Made by a program: the position numbers and the translations under genes. From NCBI GenBank assembly GCA_030535375.1, contig JAUNJB010000004.1:1483-46127 (forward strand): a DNA stretch of 44,645 nt, written 5' to 3'. This document shows positions 32,773 to 40,089 of the stretch, piece by piece (position 1 is the first letter of the stretch; every line of letters begins with the position of its first letter). Under the pieces are notes generated by a model. That model saw only the letters and a list, made by a program, of their open reading frames with translations. It was not told the DNA's origin and made no database searches. This DNA is from Clostridia bacterium (GTDB lineage: Bacteria; Bacillota; Clostridia; Christensenellales; Aristaeellaceae).

Positions 32773-33783
32773 ATGGAATCCAAAACCATCTCTCAAAACG
32801 TTCCCCGGGAACGCATCGCGCCGCACGCCTCGGGCGGCCTCATGCTCATCGTCATACTCGCGGGATTCTGCGCCTCCGTCGCGTGCATCGTCTTTGGCAG
32901 CATTCGCCTGGGCCACGAATCCTTCGTCCTCGGCGGCTTCCTGCTGGCATTGGGCTGCATCGGCATCACCGCTTTCTCCATCTTCTCTGCCGGGCTCAAG
33001 GTGCTCGCGCCGAATCAGGCGTTCGTCTTCACGCTCTTCGGCAAATACTTCGGCACGCTGAAGGCCCCCGGCTTCTACTTCGTCAATCCGTTTGTCACCG
33101 CCAACGCCCCCGCAAAGGCGAACGGCGAGCCTGCCCATGCCGTGCAGGCCAGGATCAACGGCTCGGAAGCGCAGATGGCGCTGGGCCATTCCAAGCGGAT
33201 TTCGCTGAAGACCCGCACGCTCGACAACCGCAATCAGAAGGTCAACGACGCGCTGGGCAATCCGATCATCATCGGCTCTGTGGTCATCTGGCGCGTCGCC
33301 GATCCGACAGCATCCGTCTTCTCCGTCGAGAATTTTGAGGAATATCTCTCCATCCAGTGCGATTCTACCATCCGCAACATCGCCCGCCTTTATCCCTATG
33401 ACACCATGGAGGACGACACGGACGAGAAGACGCTGCGCGGCTCCAGCCGGGAGATTTCCGAGAACATGCAGCGCGAGCTCGCCGAGCGCGTGAAGGATGC
33501 CGGCCTCGTCATCGAGGATGTGCGCATCACCACCCTGGCCTATTCGGAGGAAATTGCCGCCGCGATGCTTCAGCGCCAGCAGGCCACGGCCATCATCGCC
33601 GCCCGCCAGAAGATCGTCGAGGGCGCGGTCAGCATGGTCAAAATGGCCATCGATCAGCTTGGCGAGGAGGAAATCGTCGTCCTGGACGAGGAGCGTAAGG
33701 CCGCCATGGTCTCCAATCTGCTTGTCGTGCTCTGCGGCAACAAGGACGCGCAGCCCATCGTCAACAGTGGTTCCATCTATTGA
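32773..33783 (+). CDS. SPFH/Band 7 domain membrane protein
   Basis: A 336-residue protein with two N-terminal membrane helices (GGLMLIVILAGFCASVACIVFG and FVLGGFLLALGCIGITAFSIF), followed by an SPFH domain starting KVLAPNQAFVFTLFGKYFGTLKAPGFYFVNPF. Domain landmarks include ISLKTRTLDNRNQKVNDALGNPIIIGSVVIWRVADP and the helical C-terminal part (EEIAAAMLQRQQATAIIAARQKIVEGAVSMV). SPFH proteins form oligomeric rings or microdomains that organise other membrane proteins. AAAGGAG lies at 32757-32763. A small Arc-like protein begins 20 bp after the stop, so the two are co-expressed and may act together. Confidence 0.93.
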   Translation: MESKTISQNVPRERIAPHASGGLMLIVILAGFCASVACIVFGSIRLGHESFVLGGFLLALGCIGITAFSIFSAGLKVLAPNQAFVFTLFGKYFGTLKAPGFYFVNPFVTANAPAKANGEPAHAVQARINGSEAQMALGHSKRISLKTRTLDNRNQKVNDALGNPIIIGSVVIWRVADPTASVFSVENFEEYLSIQCDSTIRNIARLYPYDTMEDDTDEKTLRGSSREISENMQRELAERVKDAGLVIEDVRITTLAYSEEIAAAMLQRQQATAIIAARQKIVEGAVSMVKMAIDQLGEEEIVVLDEERKAAMVSNLLVVLCGNKDAQPIVNSGSIY

Positions 33784-33803
33784 TGAAACGGAGGTGATCC
33801 CCC

Positions 33804-34061
33804 GTGAACGAAGAAGAACTTCGCAAAAAGGAGGAGCAGCTCGCCGCACGCCTTGAGCGCATCAGCCAAATCGAGGCGCAGATTCTGAAGAAGGAGAAGG
33901 CCGTCAAGGATCGCGAAAAGGCGAAAAAGCAGGTGCTCTTGCGCCTTTCCCCCTCCCTGTGGGATGAAATCGCGGCCTGGGCGGATGATGACTTCCGCTC
34001 CATCAACGCGCAGATCGAGTTTCTGCTCACCGAGGCTGTGCGAAACCGCAGGAAAAAGTGA
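33804..34061 (+). CDS. Small coiled-coil / Arc-like (ribbon-helix-helix) protein
   Basis: An 85-residue protein with a GTG start preceded by an almost perfect GGAGGTGAT at 33790-33798. Residues 1-45 are a highly charged heptad-like helix (EEELRKKEEQLAARLERI through KDREKAKKQ). Residues ~45-80 read as a ribbon-helix-helix unit: a short strand VLLRLSP, then LWDEIAAWADDDFRSINAQIEFLLTEAV, with the Arc-type S-x-N-x-x-I-E pattern. Such domains bind DNA as dimers; the coiled coil may dimerise or contact the SPFH ring. It could be a regulator of the operon or a structural partner. DNA binding is inferred. Confidence 0.82.
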   Translation: MNEEELRKKEEQLAARLERISQIEAQILKKEKAVKDREKAKKQVLLRLSPSLWDEIAAWADDDFRSINAQIEFLLTEAVRNRRKK

Positions 34062-34195
34062 CGCAAACGATGGCGGGGCTGTCAGGGTCATTCCGAACAT
34101 CCCAGATTCACTGAGCAGGGCAAGCCTTCCTAAGCTTGAGGCTCTGTCCGGCGAAACCCGCATGGCCGCGCCAGGAGCGCTCCCTGCGCTCGCGA

Positions 34196-34234
34196 AAAGG
34201 GCGCATCGGCCACAGGCCGAGGACAGCGCCCTTT
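34196..34234 (+). terminator. Long hairpin after the SPFH operon
   Basis: AAAGGGCGC (34196-34204) pairs with GCGCCCTTT (34226-34234), with an inner CGGCC/GGCCG stem. It is a candidate terminator, though 135 bp past the last stop and with a short T run. Confidence 0.4.
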
Positions 34235-34335
34235 CCGGCTTTCCACTCGCCTTGCTCCGCCGGTCTTCGGGTCTGCGTCTTTGCGCGGGCAGCGGCCAGA
34301 CGCCGCCGGCCGGGCCACAGGCGCCGGTCCCCCCA

Positions 34336-34345
34336 CCCCCCCCCC
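34336..34345. repeat. Ten-base C homopolymer
   Basis: A run of ten C residues, preceded by six C and one A (34329-34335). Prone to slippage or sequencing error; not inside a gene I can support. Confidence 0.8.
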
Positions 34346-34560
34346 AAGGGTTTTCCGTTTCCATCCGTCCATTTCCGTCGCTGACGGCGACAGGCGGACA
34401 CCTCTTTTAAAAACGCAAATGCTGCTTTTTTCTTAGAACTCTGAACCCGACAGCCCCCGCTTTTTCGGTAAACGCGCGGTTTTGTCCACGTCAGAGTTTT
34501 CTCTCCGCGGCACGCATTGTTTTTCCCCTTCGGGAGAAAAAAACGCTTATTGATACTTTA

Positions 34561-34585
34561 GCGCTCCCAATATGCATGGGAGCGC
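34561..34585. terminator. Hairpin after iscU
   Basis: GCGCTCCCA (34561-34569) pairs perfectly with TGGGAGCGC (34577-34585). It is 30 bp from the iscU stop, but T tracts are weak on both sides. Confidence 0.5.
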
Positions 34586-34613
34586 CAAAATATTCTGCGC
34601 GTCAAAGCGCTTT

Positions 34614-35054
34614 TCACTCTTCCTCGTCATCCTCGTGGAGCTCGTCCACATCGTTGACCGGCGGCTTGAGGCCCTCGATGACGATGCCGTTTTTCTGCGC
34701 ATAGTCCCACAGCGCGGCATGCACGGCCTGCTCAGCCAGCAGCGAGCAGTGCACCTTCACCGGCGGCAGACCGCCCAGCGCTTCCATAACCGCCTTGTTG
34801 GTCACCTCCAGCGCCTCCTGCACCGTCTTGCCGATGATCATCTCGGTCGCCATGGAGCTGGTGGCGATCGCCGCGCCGCAGCCAAACGTCTTGAACTTTG
34901 CGTCGCGCACGACCTGATTCTCGTCAATATCCAGATAAATGCGCATGATGTCTCCGCACTTGGCGTTGCCCACCGTGCCCACCCCGCTGGCATCGTCGAT
35001 CTCGCCGACATTGCGCGGGTGCATGAAATGGTCCATAACTTTTTCGGTATACAT
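34614..35054 (-). CDS. iscU: Fe-S cluster assembly scaffold protein
   Basis: A 146-residue IscU/NifU-type scaffold on which 2Fe-2S clusters are built from sulfur supplied by the cysteine desulfurase. The three cluster ligands are visible: Cys33 (NAKCGD), Cys59 (TFGCGAAIATSS) and Cys103 (VKVHCSLLAE), with Asp35 following the first. The C-terminus is a short acidic tail (DELHEDDEEE). GGAGG precedes the ATG at 8 nt. It is the last gene of iscR-iscS-iscU, 23 bp after iscS. Confidence 0.95.
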   Translation of the reverse strand: MYTEKVMDHFMHPRNVGEIDDASGVGTVGNAKCGDIMRIYLDIDENQVVRDAKFKTFGCGAAIATSSMATEMIIGKTVQEALEVTNKAVMEALGGLPPVKVHCSLLAEQAVHAALWDYAQKNGIVIEGLKPPVNDVDELHEDDEEE

Positions 35055-35077
35055 AAGCTTGCCTCCGTGATGTTCTC

Positions 35078-36259
35078 TTATTGCGCGTCCTTCTGATGCC
35101 GGACGAAATCCTCATACAGCGGCGACATGCTGCGCAGCCGCGGAATGATCTCAAGCAGACGATCAACGACTGCATCGGCGTCGGCCATGGTCGTCTCCTC
35201 GCTGATGGACAGGCGCAGCGAGCCATGTGCGATCTCATGCGGCAGGCCGATGGCCAGCAGCACATGGGACGGATCGAGCGAACCGCTCGTGCATGCCGAG
35301 CCGCTCGACGCGCAGATGCCCGCGGCATCCAGCAGCATCAGCATGCTTTCTCCTTCGACGAAGCGGAAGCAGAAATTGACATTGCCGGGCAGGCGGTTCC
35401 GGCGGTGGCCGTTAAGCCTGGCATGGGGAATCTCCTTCTCAATGCGGGCGATCAGATGATCGCGCACGGCGCTTTCGGAGGCGATGACGCGCTCCATCTG
35501 GGCCATGGCAATCTCGGCCGCCGCGCCCATGCCCACGATGCCCGGCACATTGCTGGTGCCCGCGCGGCGCTTCTTCTCCTGCGCGCCGCCGTCCATAAAC
35601 GGCAAAAGCTTCACGCCCTTGCGCACATACAGCATGCCCACACCCTTGGGGCCATGGAATTTATGGCCGCTGGCGGAGAGCAGATCGATGTGCATCTTCT
35701 CCACATCGAGCGGAATATGGCCGAACGCCTGCACCGCGTCGGTGTGAAAGAGCACGCCGTGACGGCGGGCAATCTCGCCGATCGCCTCAAGCGGCTCAAT
35801 CGTGCCGATCTCATTGTTGGCCGCCATGATGGAGATGAGCACCGTATCCGGGCGGATCGCAGCCTCCAGCGCGGCGGGATCGACAGCGCCCTCCGCGTCG
35901 ACGGGCAGCACGGTGATATCCCAGCCGTCGCGCGCCAGCGCATCCGCGCTGTGCAGCACGGCGTGATGCTCGATGGCCGAGATGATGATGTGCTTTCCCT
36001 TTTTGGCATTTGCCAGCGCCACGCCCTTGAGCGCCCAGTTATCGCTCTCCGTGCCGCCGCTGGTAAAATAAATCTCATTGGCCTTTGCGCCGATCACGGC
36101 CGCGATCTGCTCGCGCGCGTGCTCCAGCGCCGCGTTGCTCTTCGCCGCGAAGCTGTATGTTCCGGCGGGATTGGCATACTGCTCCATCATATAGGGGCGC
36201 ATCGCCTCAAATACCCGCTCATCCAGTCTGGTCGTGGCGGCATTGTCCATGTAAATCAT
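35078..36259 (-). CDS. iscS: Cysteine desulfurase
   Basis: A 393-residue PLP enzyme of the NifS/IscS type that takes sulfur from cysteine for Fe-S clusters. Landmarks: N-terminal MIYMDNAATTRLD, FTSGGTESDNWAL, EHHAVLHS, the PLP lysine in SASGHKFHGPKGVG, and the catalytic cysteine in GICASSGSACTSG. SLRLSISEETT near the C-terminus is typical. GCGAGG precedes the start. It lies 17 bp after iscR and 23 bp before iscU, so the operon is compact and presumably under IscR control. Confidence 0.96.
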   Translation of the reverse strand: MIYMDNAATTRLDERVFEAMRPYMMEQYANPAGTYSFAAKSNAALEHAREQIAAVIGAKANEIYFTSGGTESDNWALKGVALANAKKGKHIIISAIEHHAVLHSADALARDGWDITVLPVDAEGAVDPAALEAAIRPDTVLISIMAANNEIGTIEPLEAIGEIARRHGVLFHTDAVQAFGHIPLDVEKMHIDLLSASGHKFHGPKGVGMLYVRKGVKLLPFMDGGAQEKKRRAGTSNVPGIVGMGAAAEIAMAQMERVIASESAVRDHLIARIEKEIPHARLNGHRRNRLPGNVNFCFRFVEGESMLMLLDAAGICASSGSACTSGSLDPSHVLLAIGLPHEIAHGSLRLSISEETTMADADAVVDRLLEIIPRLRSMSPLYEDFVRHQKDAQ

Positions 36260-36276
36260 CGGATTGCCTCGCTTCC

Positions 36277-36729
36277 CTAATTTATCTGTCCGTCGGAGGA
36301 GGAACGATTATCCCCGCAGGATGCGCCTTCGTCCATCAGATCCGCCAGCACGACGCCGTCGATGACGCCGTTGATCGCACTGTACACCTTTTCAAACACC
36401 GCGCGCGAAGGGCAAGCCCCGCTGCGCTGGCAGTGCAGCGCGCCATGCACCACGCATTCCGCCGGCGCAAGGTCGCCCTCCGTCGCCCGCAGAATCATGC
36501 CCACGGTGATATCCTTCGGCTCACGCGCCAGGTGATACCCGCCCTGCGCGCCGCGAACGCTGCGCAGCAGCCTCGCACGCGTCAGCACGCTGATGATCTG
36601 CTCCATATACTTGCCGGAAATGTCCTGCCGCTCGGCGATTTCACGCACGCTCACGGGACTATTCCCGTCGTGCTGCGCGAGATCAACCATGATCCGCAGG
36701 GCATAACGGCCCTTGGTTGAGATCATCAT
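36277..36729 (-). CDS. iscR: Rrf2 family regulator, IscR-like
   Basis: A 150-residue winged-helix regulator. It begins MMISTKGRYALRIMVDLAQH, then SVREIAERQDISGKYMEQIISVLTRARLLRSVRGAQGGYHLAR, both diagnostic for Rrf2 proteins. Three cysteines in ECVVHGALHCQRSGAC match the C-x(7)-C-x(5)-C type cluster site of IscR-like sensors, so it can bind a 2Fe-2S cluster and report Fe-S status. A fourth Cys lies near the C-terminus (ASCGDN). GGAGG precedes the ATG pair. It is first in the isc operon and probably autoregulates. Confidence 0.93.
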   Translation of the reverse strand: MMISTKGRYALRIMVDLAQHDGNSPVSVREIAERQDISGKYMEQIISVLTRARLLRSVRGAQGGYHLAREPKDITVGMILRATEGDLAPAECVVHGALHCQRSGACPSRAVFEKVYSAINGVIDGVVLADLMDEGASCGDNRSSSDGQIN

Positions 36730-36765
36730 GCACCGTTCCTCCGTCCTTCGTTTTTTCCGAGAGAC

Positions 36766-36794
36766 AGTATACCACTCAATTCATACTTCGTCAA
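36766..36794 (-). promoter_or_regulatory. isc operon promoter with inverted repeat
   Basis: On the minus strand TTGACG (36794-36789), 17 bp, TATACT (36771-36766), 37 bp before iscR. AGTAT (36766-36770) and ATACT (36783-36787) form an inverted repeat across the spacer and could be part of an IscR site. Confidence 0.7.
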
Positions 36795-36856
36795 TAGGAT
36801 TTAGGGGATATTCTTGCCCGGACGGGCGATTTTTATCCGCATTTCGCTTTTTCATC

Positions 36857-37636
36857 TCACAGCTGCGGCAATAAACTCGCCTCTTCTCCGCGCAGCTGCG
36901 CGCCCACACGGCGGCTGGCCTCACGCGCTGCGCGCTCAAGCGTCTGTCCCCGCCCCAGCGCATCCGCCAGCAGCGCACAGAACAAATCGCCCGTGCCGCC
37001 GTGCTGTCCGCCCGCCCTTTCAAACGGAACGATCACGCGCGTTTCCCGGCGCGCATCAAAGCCCACAACGGCGTCCCGGCCGTCCTCCGTGCGCGCGCTC
37101 GTAATCAGCACGCTGCGCCCGCCCGCGCTCAACGAATCGACCGCCTCCCAAAGCGCCTGTCCGCCGCAAAGCGCCGCCTCGTACGGCACGCCCGCCAGCA
37201 GACAGGCTTCCGTGAGATTCGGCGTCACCAGATCGGCATGCGCGCACAGCAGGCGCATCCCCTCCGCCTGATCCTCCGTGACAGAGCGATACATCCGCCC
37301 GTTGTCGCCCAGAATCGGATCGACAAGCACCCATGCGCCGCGCTTTCTCGCCCCGTCGGCGATGGCGCAGAGCGCGCCGGCCTGCGCGGTTCCGGTGATA
37401 TAGCCGATGCACACGCCATCATAGGCAATCCCAAGCCGTTCCCATGTTTCTAACGAGCGCAGCAGGTAATCCGTGGTATCCAGCGCCTGGTGCGCGCCGA
37501 GATTCAGCGTGTTGGAAATCAGCGCCGTCGGCAACGCGAGCACCTCATTTCCCTGCGCCTCCAGCGCGGCGGTCATCATCCGCACGGCCACACGGCTTCG
37601 GCCCGTGATGTCGCCCAGCAGCAAGATGGTAGACAT
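36857..37636 (-). CDS. Pyridoxal/pyridoxamine kinase (PdxK/PdxY-like)
   Basis: A 259-residue small-molecule kinase of the ribokinase fold that phosphorylates B6 vitamers. Features: MSTILLLGDITGRSRVAVRMMTAALEAQG with an early LPTALISNTL; ICIGYITG-like segment (VCIGYITGTAQ); VLVDPILGDNGRMY; LVTPNLTEACLLAG; VLITSAR; and the anion-hole GGQHGGTGDLFCALLADAL with the catalytic Asp. These fit the pyridoxal kinase branch rather than ThiD. ATG 37636 follows GGAGG; the upstream extension has no support. PLP supply makes sense beside the PLP enzyme IscS, but they are on separate transcripts and this link is only suggestive. Confidence 0.88.
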   Translation of the reverse strand: MSTILLLGDITGRSRVAVRMMTAALEAQGNEVLALPTALISNTLNLGAHQALDTTDYLLRSLETWERLGIAYDGVCIGYITGTAQAGALCAIADGARKRGAWVLVDPILGDNGRMYRSVTEDQAEGMRLLCAHADLVTPNLTEACLLAGVPYEAALCGGQALWEAVDSLSAGGRSVLITSARTEDGRDAVVGFDARRETRVIVPFERAGGQHGGTGDLFCALLADALGRGQTLERAAREASRRVGAQLRGEEASLLPQL

Positions 37637-37664
37637 AAGCTCCTCCTTGTACGCAGACAAAACG

Positions 37665-37686
37665 GCCTGCCAGCGTTCTGGCAGGC
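37665..37686. terminator. Hairpin between glgB and the pyridoxal kinase gene
   Basis: GCCTGCCAG (37665-37673), loop CGTT, CTGGCAGGC (37678-37686), a perfect 9-bp stem followed on the minus strand by CGTTTTGTC. It may end glgB transcription 29 bp before the kinase start. Confidence 0.6.
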
Positions 37687-37749
37687 GCCCGTCTGTTGAC
37701 CACAAACGCGGTCATTGTCCCCGATGAGGTTTCTTCCTCTGCCGGCATG

Positions 37750-37775
37750 CTTTCTCCCCCTTTCGGGGGAGAAAG
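37750..37775. terminator. Perfect 11-bp stem hairpin after glgB
   Basis: CTTTCTCCCCC (37750-37760), loop TTTC, GGGGGAGAAAG (37765-37775). On the minus strand the loop is GAAA, a GNRA tetraloop. It lies 40 bp after the glgB stop. Similar CCCC-TTTC-GGGG hairpins occur at 27590 and near 34525. Confidence 0.6.
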
Positions 37776-37815
37776 CCCCTGCCAGGCAGGTACATACGCG
37801 TCCTCCTCGCGGCAG

Positions 37816-39840
37816 TTACACCTTTCTGAGCACAACGGCCGTGCGCGCGGGCAGGTAGATGGCAAAGCCGTCTCCCATCTGCGGATCGTGCGCCCACGTG
37901 TGATAGACGACAGACTTGTCCACGCGCTCATAGCCGCCGAACTCCTTATCGTCGCTGGAGAGCACAACCTGATAATCTCCATGCTCCGGCGCGGGGATAA
38001 ACAGCCCGGTCTGGGAATTGGTCGGATGGAAGTTGAAGACAAACACGCAGCCCGCCTTCTCAAACGCAAGAATCTGGTCCGTCTCATGCTGGCGCAGGCA
38101 GCGCGGCATTCCGCCGCTGAGCACGCTGTACTGCCGTATCAGGCGCACCATCGCCTTGTCAAAATTGCCCAGCAGCTCGTAGCGCAGGAAGCCGTTGTCC
38201 GCCAGGGACCACAGCCTGCGGGCATGCGCGAAGCTCCAGCCGTTGCCCTCGCGCGGAAAATCGATCCACTCGGGATGGCCGAACTCATTGCCCATAAAGT
38301 TCAGATATCCCTCGCCGCCCGCCGCGATGGTCACCAGGCGGATCATCTTGTGCAGCGCCACCGCACGCTCGACGATCATATTCTCGTAGCCGCGGTTCAT
38401 GCCCCAGTACATTTCCTTGTCCGCCAGGCGGAACATGATCGTCTTGTCGCCCACGAGCGCCTGATCATGCGACTCGGCATAAGCGATATTTTTCTCGCCC
38501 GGGCGGCGGGAAATCAGCTCGTAATACAGCCTGCCGATATCCCACTGGCCATCCTGTTTTTCCTTGATCGTCTTGATATAGTAGTCCGGCAGGCCCATGC
38601 TCAGGCGGTAATCAAAGCCGATGCCGCCGTCCTTGATGGGCAGGCACATGCCGGGCATGCCGCTCATCTCCTCCGCGATGCACAGGCTGCCGCGCTTGAG
38701 CTCGTGGGTGAGCTCGGTCGCCAGCTGGAGATAGGTCATCGCCTCAATGTCGGTATTCATCGAGAAATACTGATGATAATCCGTGAACGCGCTGCCCAGG
38801 CCGTGATCGAGGTAGAGCATGCTGGTCACGCCGTCGAAACGGAAGCCGTCAAAGTGATACTCCTCGATCCAGAACTTGATGTTGGAGAGCAGGAAGTGCA
38901 CCACGCCGGTCTTGCCGTAGTCAAACACCTTGGAGCCCCATGCCGGATGATCGCCCGCGGAGCCGGCCTTGAAGAACTGATCGTCCCGTCCGTCAAAGCC
39001 ATTGATGCCCTCCGCCGTGTTCTTGACCGCATGGGAATGCACCAGATCCAGCAGCACCGTCAGCCCGAGCTTGTGCGCCTGATTGATCAGCGCCTTGAGA
39101 TCGTCCGGCGTGCCATACCAGGAAGACGCCGCAAAGAAATTGCTCACCTGATAGCCGAAGGAGGCGTAATACGGGTGCTCCATGATCGCCATCAGCTGCA
39201 CGGTGTTGTAGCCGTCCGCCTTGATGCGCGGAAGCATGTCGCGCATGAACTCCAGATACGTGCCCACACGCTCTTCCTCAGTCGCCATGCCCACATGGGA
39301 TTCGTAGATGAGCGGCGGGATATTCCGCTTGGGACGGAAGCCCTGATCCGTCCACTCAAACGTCTTGCGCGGATTCCAGATGGCCGCGCTGAAATTATGC
39401 GTCTTCTCGTCCTGCACGACGTAGGTGGCGTAAAGCGGGATGCGATCCTCCGTCCTGTCCCCGCAGGTGACGGCCACCTTGACGCGGGAGAGGTGGCGCA
39501 GCGTGCGCACGCCCTTGATCTCGATCTCCCAGTTGCCGCCGTCAAGCGCCTTCATCGGGTGGCTCTGCCGGTCCCATCCATTGAAATCGCCGATCAGATG
39601 CATAGCCGTCGCGCCGGGCGCCCACTCGCGGTAAACCCAGCCGCCCTTGGTCTTATGGAAGCCATAGTAAAGATGCCCGCTGGCGAAATCGGACAGCGTC
39701 TGCCCCTGAGCGAGCAGCTGACGCTTTTTCCTTTTAAAGCGCTTGACGCGCTCGTTCAGTTCGCCCTCAAACGGCGCCAGATTCGGATCATCCAAAACAA
39801 TTCTCAATTTCTGGGAACGCTTTTTTGTTGTGCCGTCCAT
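37816..39840 (-). CDS. glgB: 1,4-alpha-glucan branching enzyme, eukaryotic-type
   Basis: A 674-residue GH13 branching enzyme that makes alpha-1,6 branches in glycogen. The N-terminus (LRIVLDDPNLAPFEGELNERVKRF), then the CBM48 domain (YREWAPGATAMHLIGDFNGW) resemble the eukaryotic/plant-type enzyme. Catalytic barrel motifs: VLLDLVHSHAVKN, DGFRFDGVTSMLY (nucleophile Asp), CIAEEMSGMPGMC (acid/base Glu) and IAYAESHDQALVGDKT. A C-terminal all-beta domain ends LPARTAVVLRKV. ATG 39840 has GAGGAG at 7 nt; the long upstream extension covers the promoter. No other glycogen genes are in the window. Confidence 0.95.
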   Translation of the reverse strand: MDGTTKKRSQKLRIVLDDPNLAPFEGELNERVKRFKRKKRQLLAQGQTLSDFASGHLYYGFHKTKGGWVYREWAPGATAMHLIGDFNGWDRQSHPMKALDGGNWEIEIKGVRTLRHLSRVKVAVTCGDRTEDRIPLYATYVVQDEKTHNFSAAIWNPRKTFEWTDQGFRPKRNIPPLIYESHVGMATEEERVGTYLEFMRDMLPRIKADGYNTVQLMAIMEHPYYASFGYQVSNFFAASSWYGTPDDLKALINQAHKLGLTVLLDLVHSHAVKNTAEGINGFDGRDDQFFKAGSAGDHPAWGSKVFDYGKTGVVHFLLSNIKFWIEEYHFDGFRFDGVTSMLYLDHGLGSAFTDYHQYFSMNTDIEAMTYLQLATELTHELKRGSLCIAEEMSGMPGMCLPIKDGGIGFDYRLSMGLPDYYIKTIKEKQDGQWDIGRLYYELISRRPGEKNIAYAESHDQALVGDKTIMFRLADKEMYWGMNRGYENMIVERAVALHKMIRLVTIAAGGEGYLNFMGNEFGHPEWIDFPREGNGWSFAHARRLWSLADNGFLRYELLGNFDKAMVRLIRQYSVLSGGMPRCLRQHETDQILAFEKAGCVFVFNFHPTNSQTGLFIPAPEHGDYQVVLSSDDKEFGGYERVDKSVVYHTWAHDPQMGDGFAIYLPARTAVVLRKV

Positions 39841-39876
39841 GAAAAAGCTCCTCTCAACCATTTCTTTTCTACCTCG

Positions 39877-39905
39877 ATTGTACTCCATTTCTCCATCATT
39901 TTCAA
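39877..39905 (-). promoter_or_regulatory. glgB promoter
   Basis: On the minus strand TTGAAA (39905-39900), 17 bp, TACAAT (39882-39877), 37 bp before the ATG. Confidence 0.7.
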
Positions 39906-39971
39906 CACTTTTGTACACAGCCGGCTGTGCATTTTCTCCGCTTTTATTTAAATATCCCGGCAAAACAGCGG

Positions 39972-40000
39972 TTGACGCGCGCGCGGTCAAGCGGTAAACT
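39972..40000 (+). promoter_or_regulatory. Promoter of the GH127-like gene
   Basis: TTGACG (39972-39977), 17 bp, TAAACT (39995-40000), 90 bp before the ATG. Confidence 0.6.
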
Positions 40001-40024
40001 ATGGATACGGATGATACACTGCTT

Positions 40025-40042
40025 ATCCGGCGCACGCCGGAT
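40025..40042. promoter_or_regulatory. Inverted repeat in the GH127-like leader
   Basis: ATCCGGCG (40025-40032) and CGCCGGAT (40035-40042) are perfect inverted repeats separated by 2 nt, about 20 bp after the expected transcription start. It could be an operator; the loop is too short for a stable RNA hairpin of full length. Confidence 0.45.
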
Positions 40043-40089
40043 TACCTTGACAAGCCGAATACAACCCCGAAAGAGGAGGTTTTTTCCCT

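Larger units (their letters stand above)
34062..34613. other. GC-rich structured spacer without a credible gene
   Basis: About 550 bp between the Arc-like gene and iscU. Frames are open on both strands but read as low-complexity Pro/Arg/Ala sequence with no ribosome site, so I call none. The spacer contains a long hairpin (34196-34234), a C tract of 6+10 broken by one A (34329-34345), a segment near 34415-34440 that matches the spacer near 27464, a CCCTTCGGG hairpin near 34520-34540 and a hairpin at 34561-34585. Confidence 0.6.

Noticed and set aside
33777..34364. Open minus-strand frame over the same spacer
   Set aside because: Glycine/alanine-rich product with no domain, overlaps the well-supported Arc-like gene, probably an artefact of high GC.
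33964..34410. Open plus-strand frame across the spacer after the Arc-like gene
   Set aside because: Starts inside the Arc-like gene in another frame, has low-complexity Pro/Arg/Ser composition and no ribosome site.
36857..37636. Assignment as hydroxymethylpyrimidine kinase (ThiD) instead of pyridoxal kinase
   Set aside because: The motif pattern and length fit the PdxK/PdxY branch better and no thiamine genes are nearby, though a paralogue with broader use cannot be excluded.
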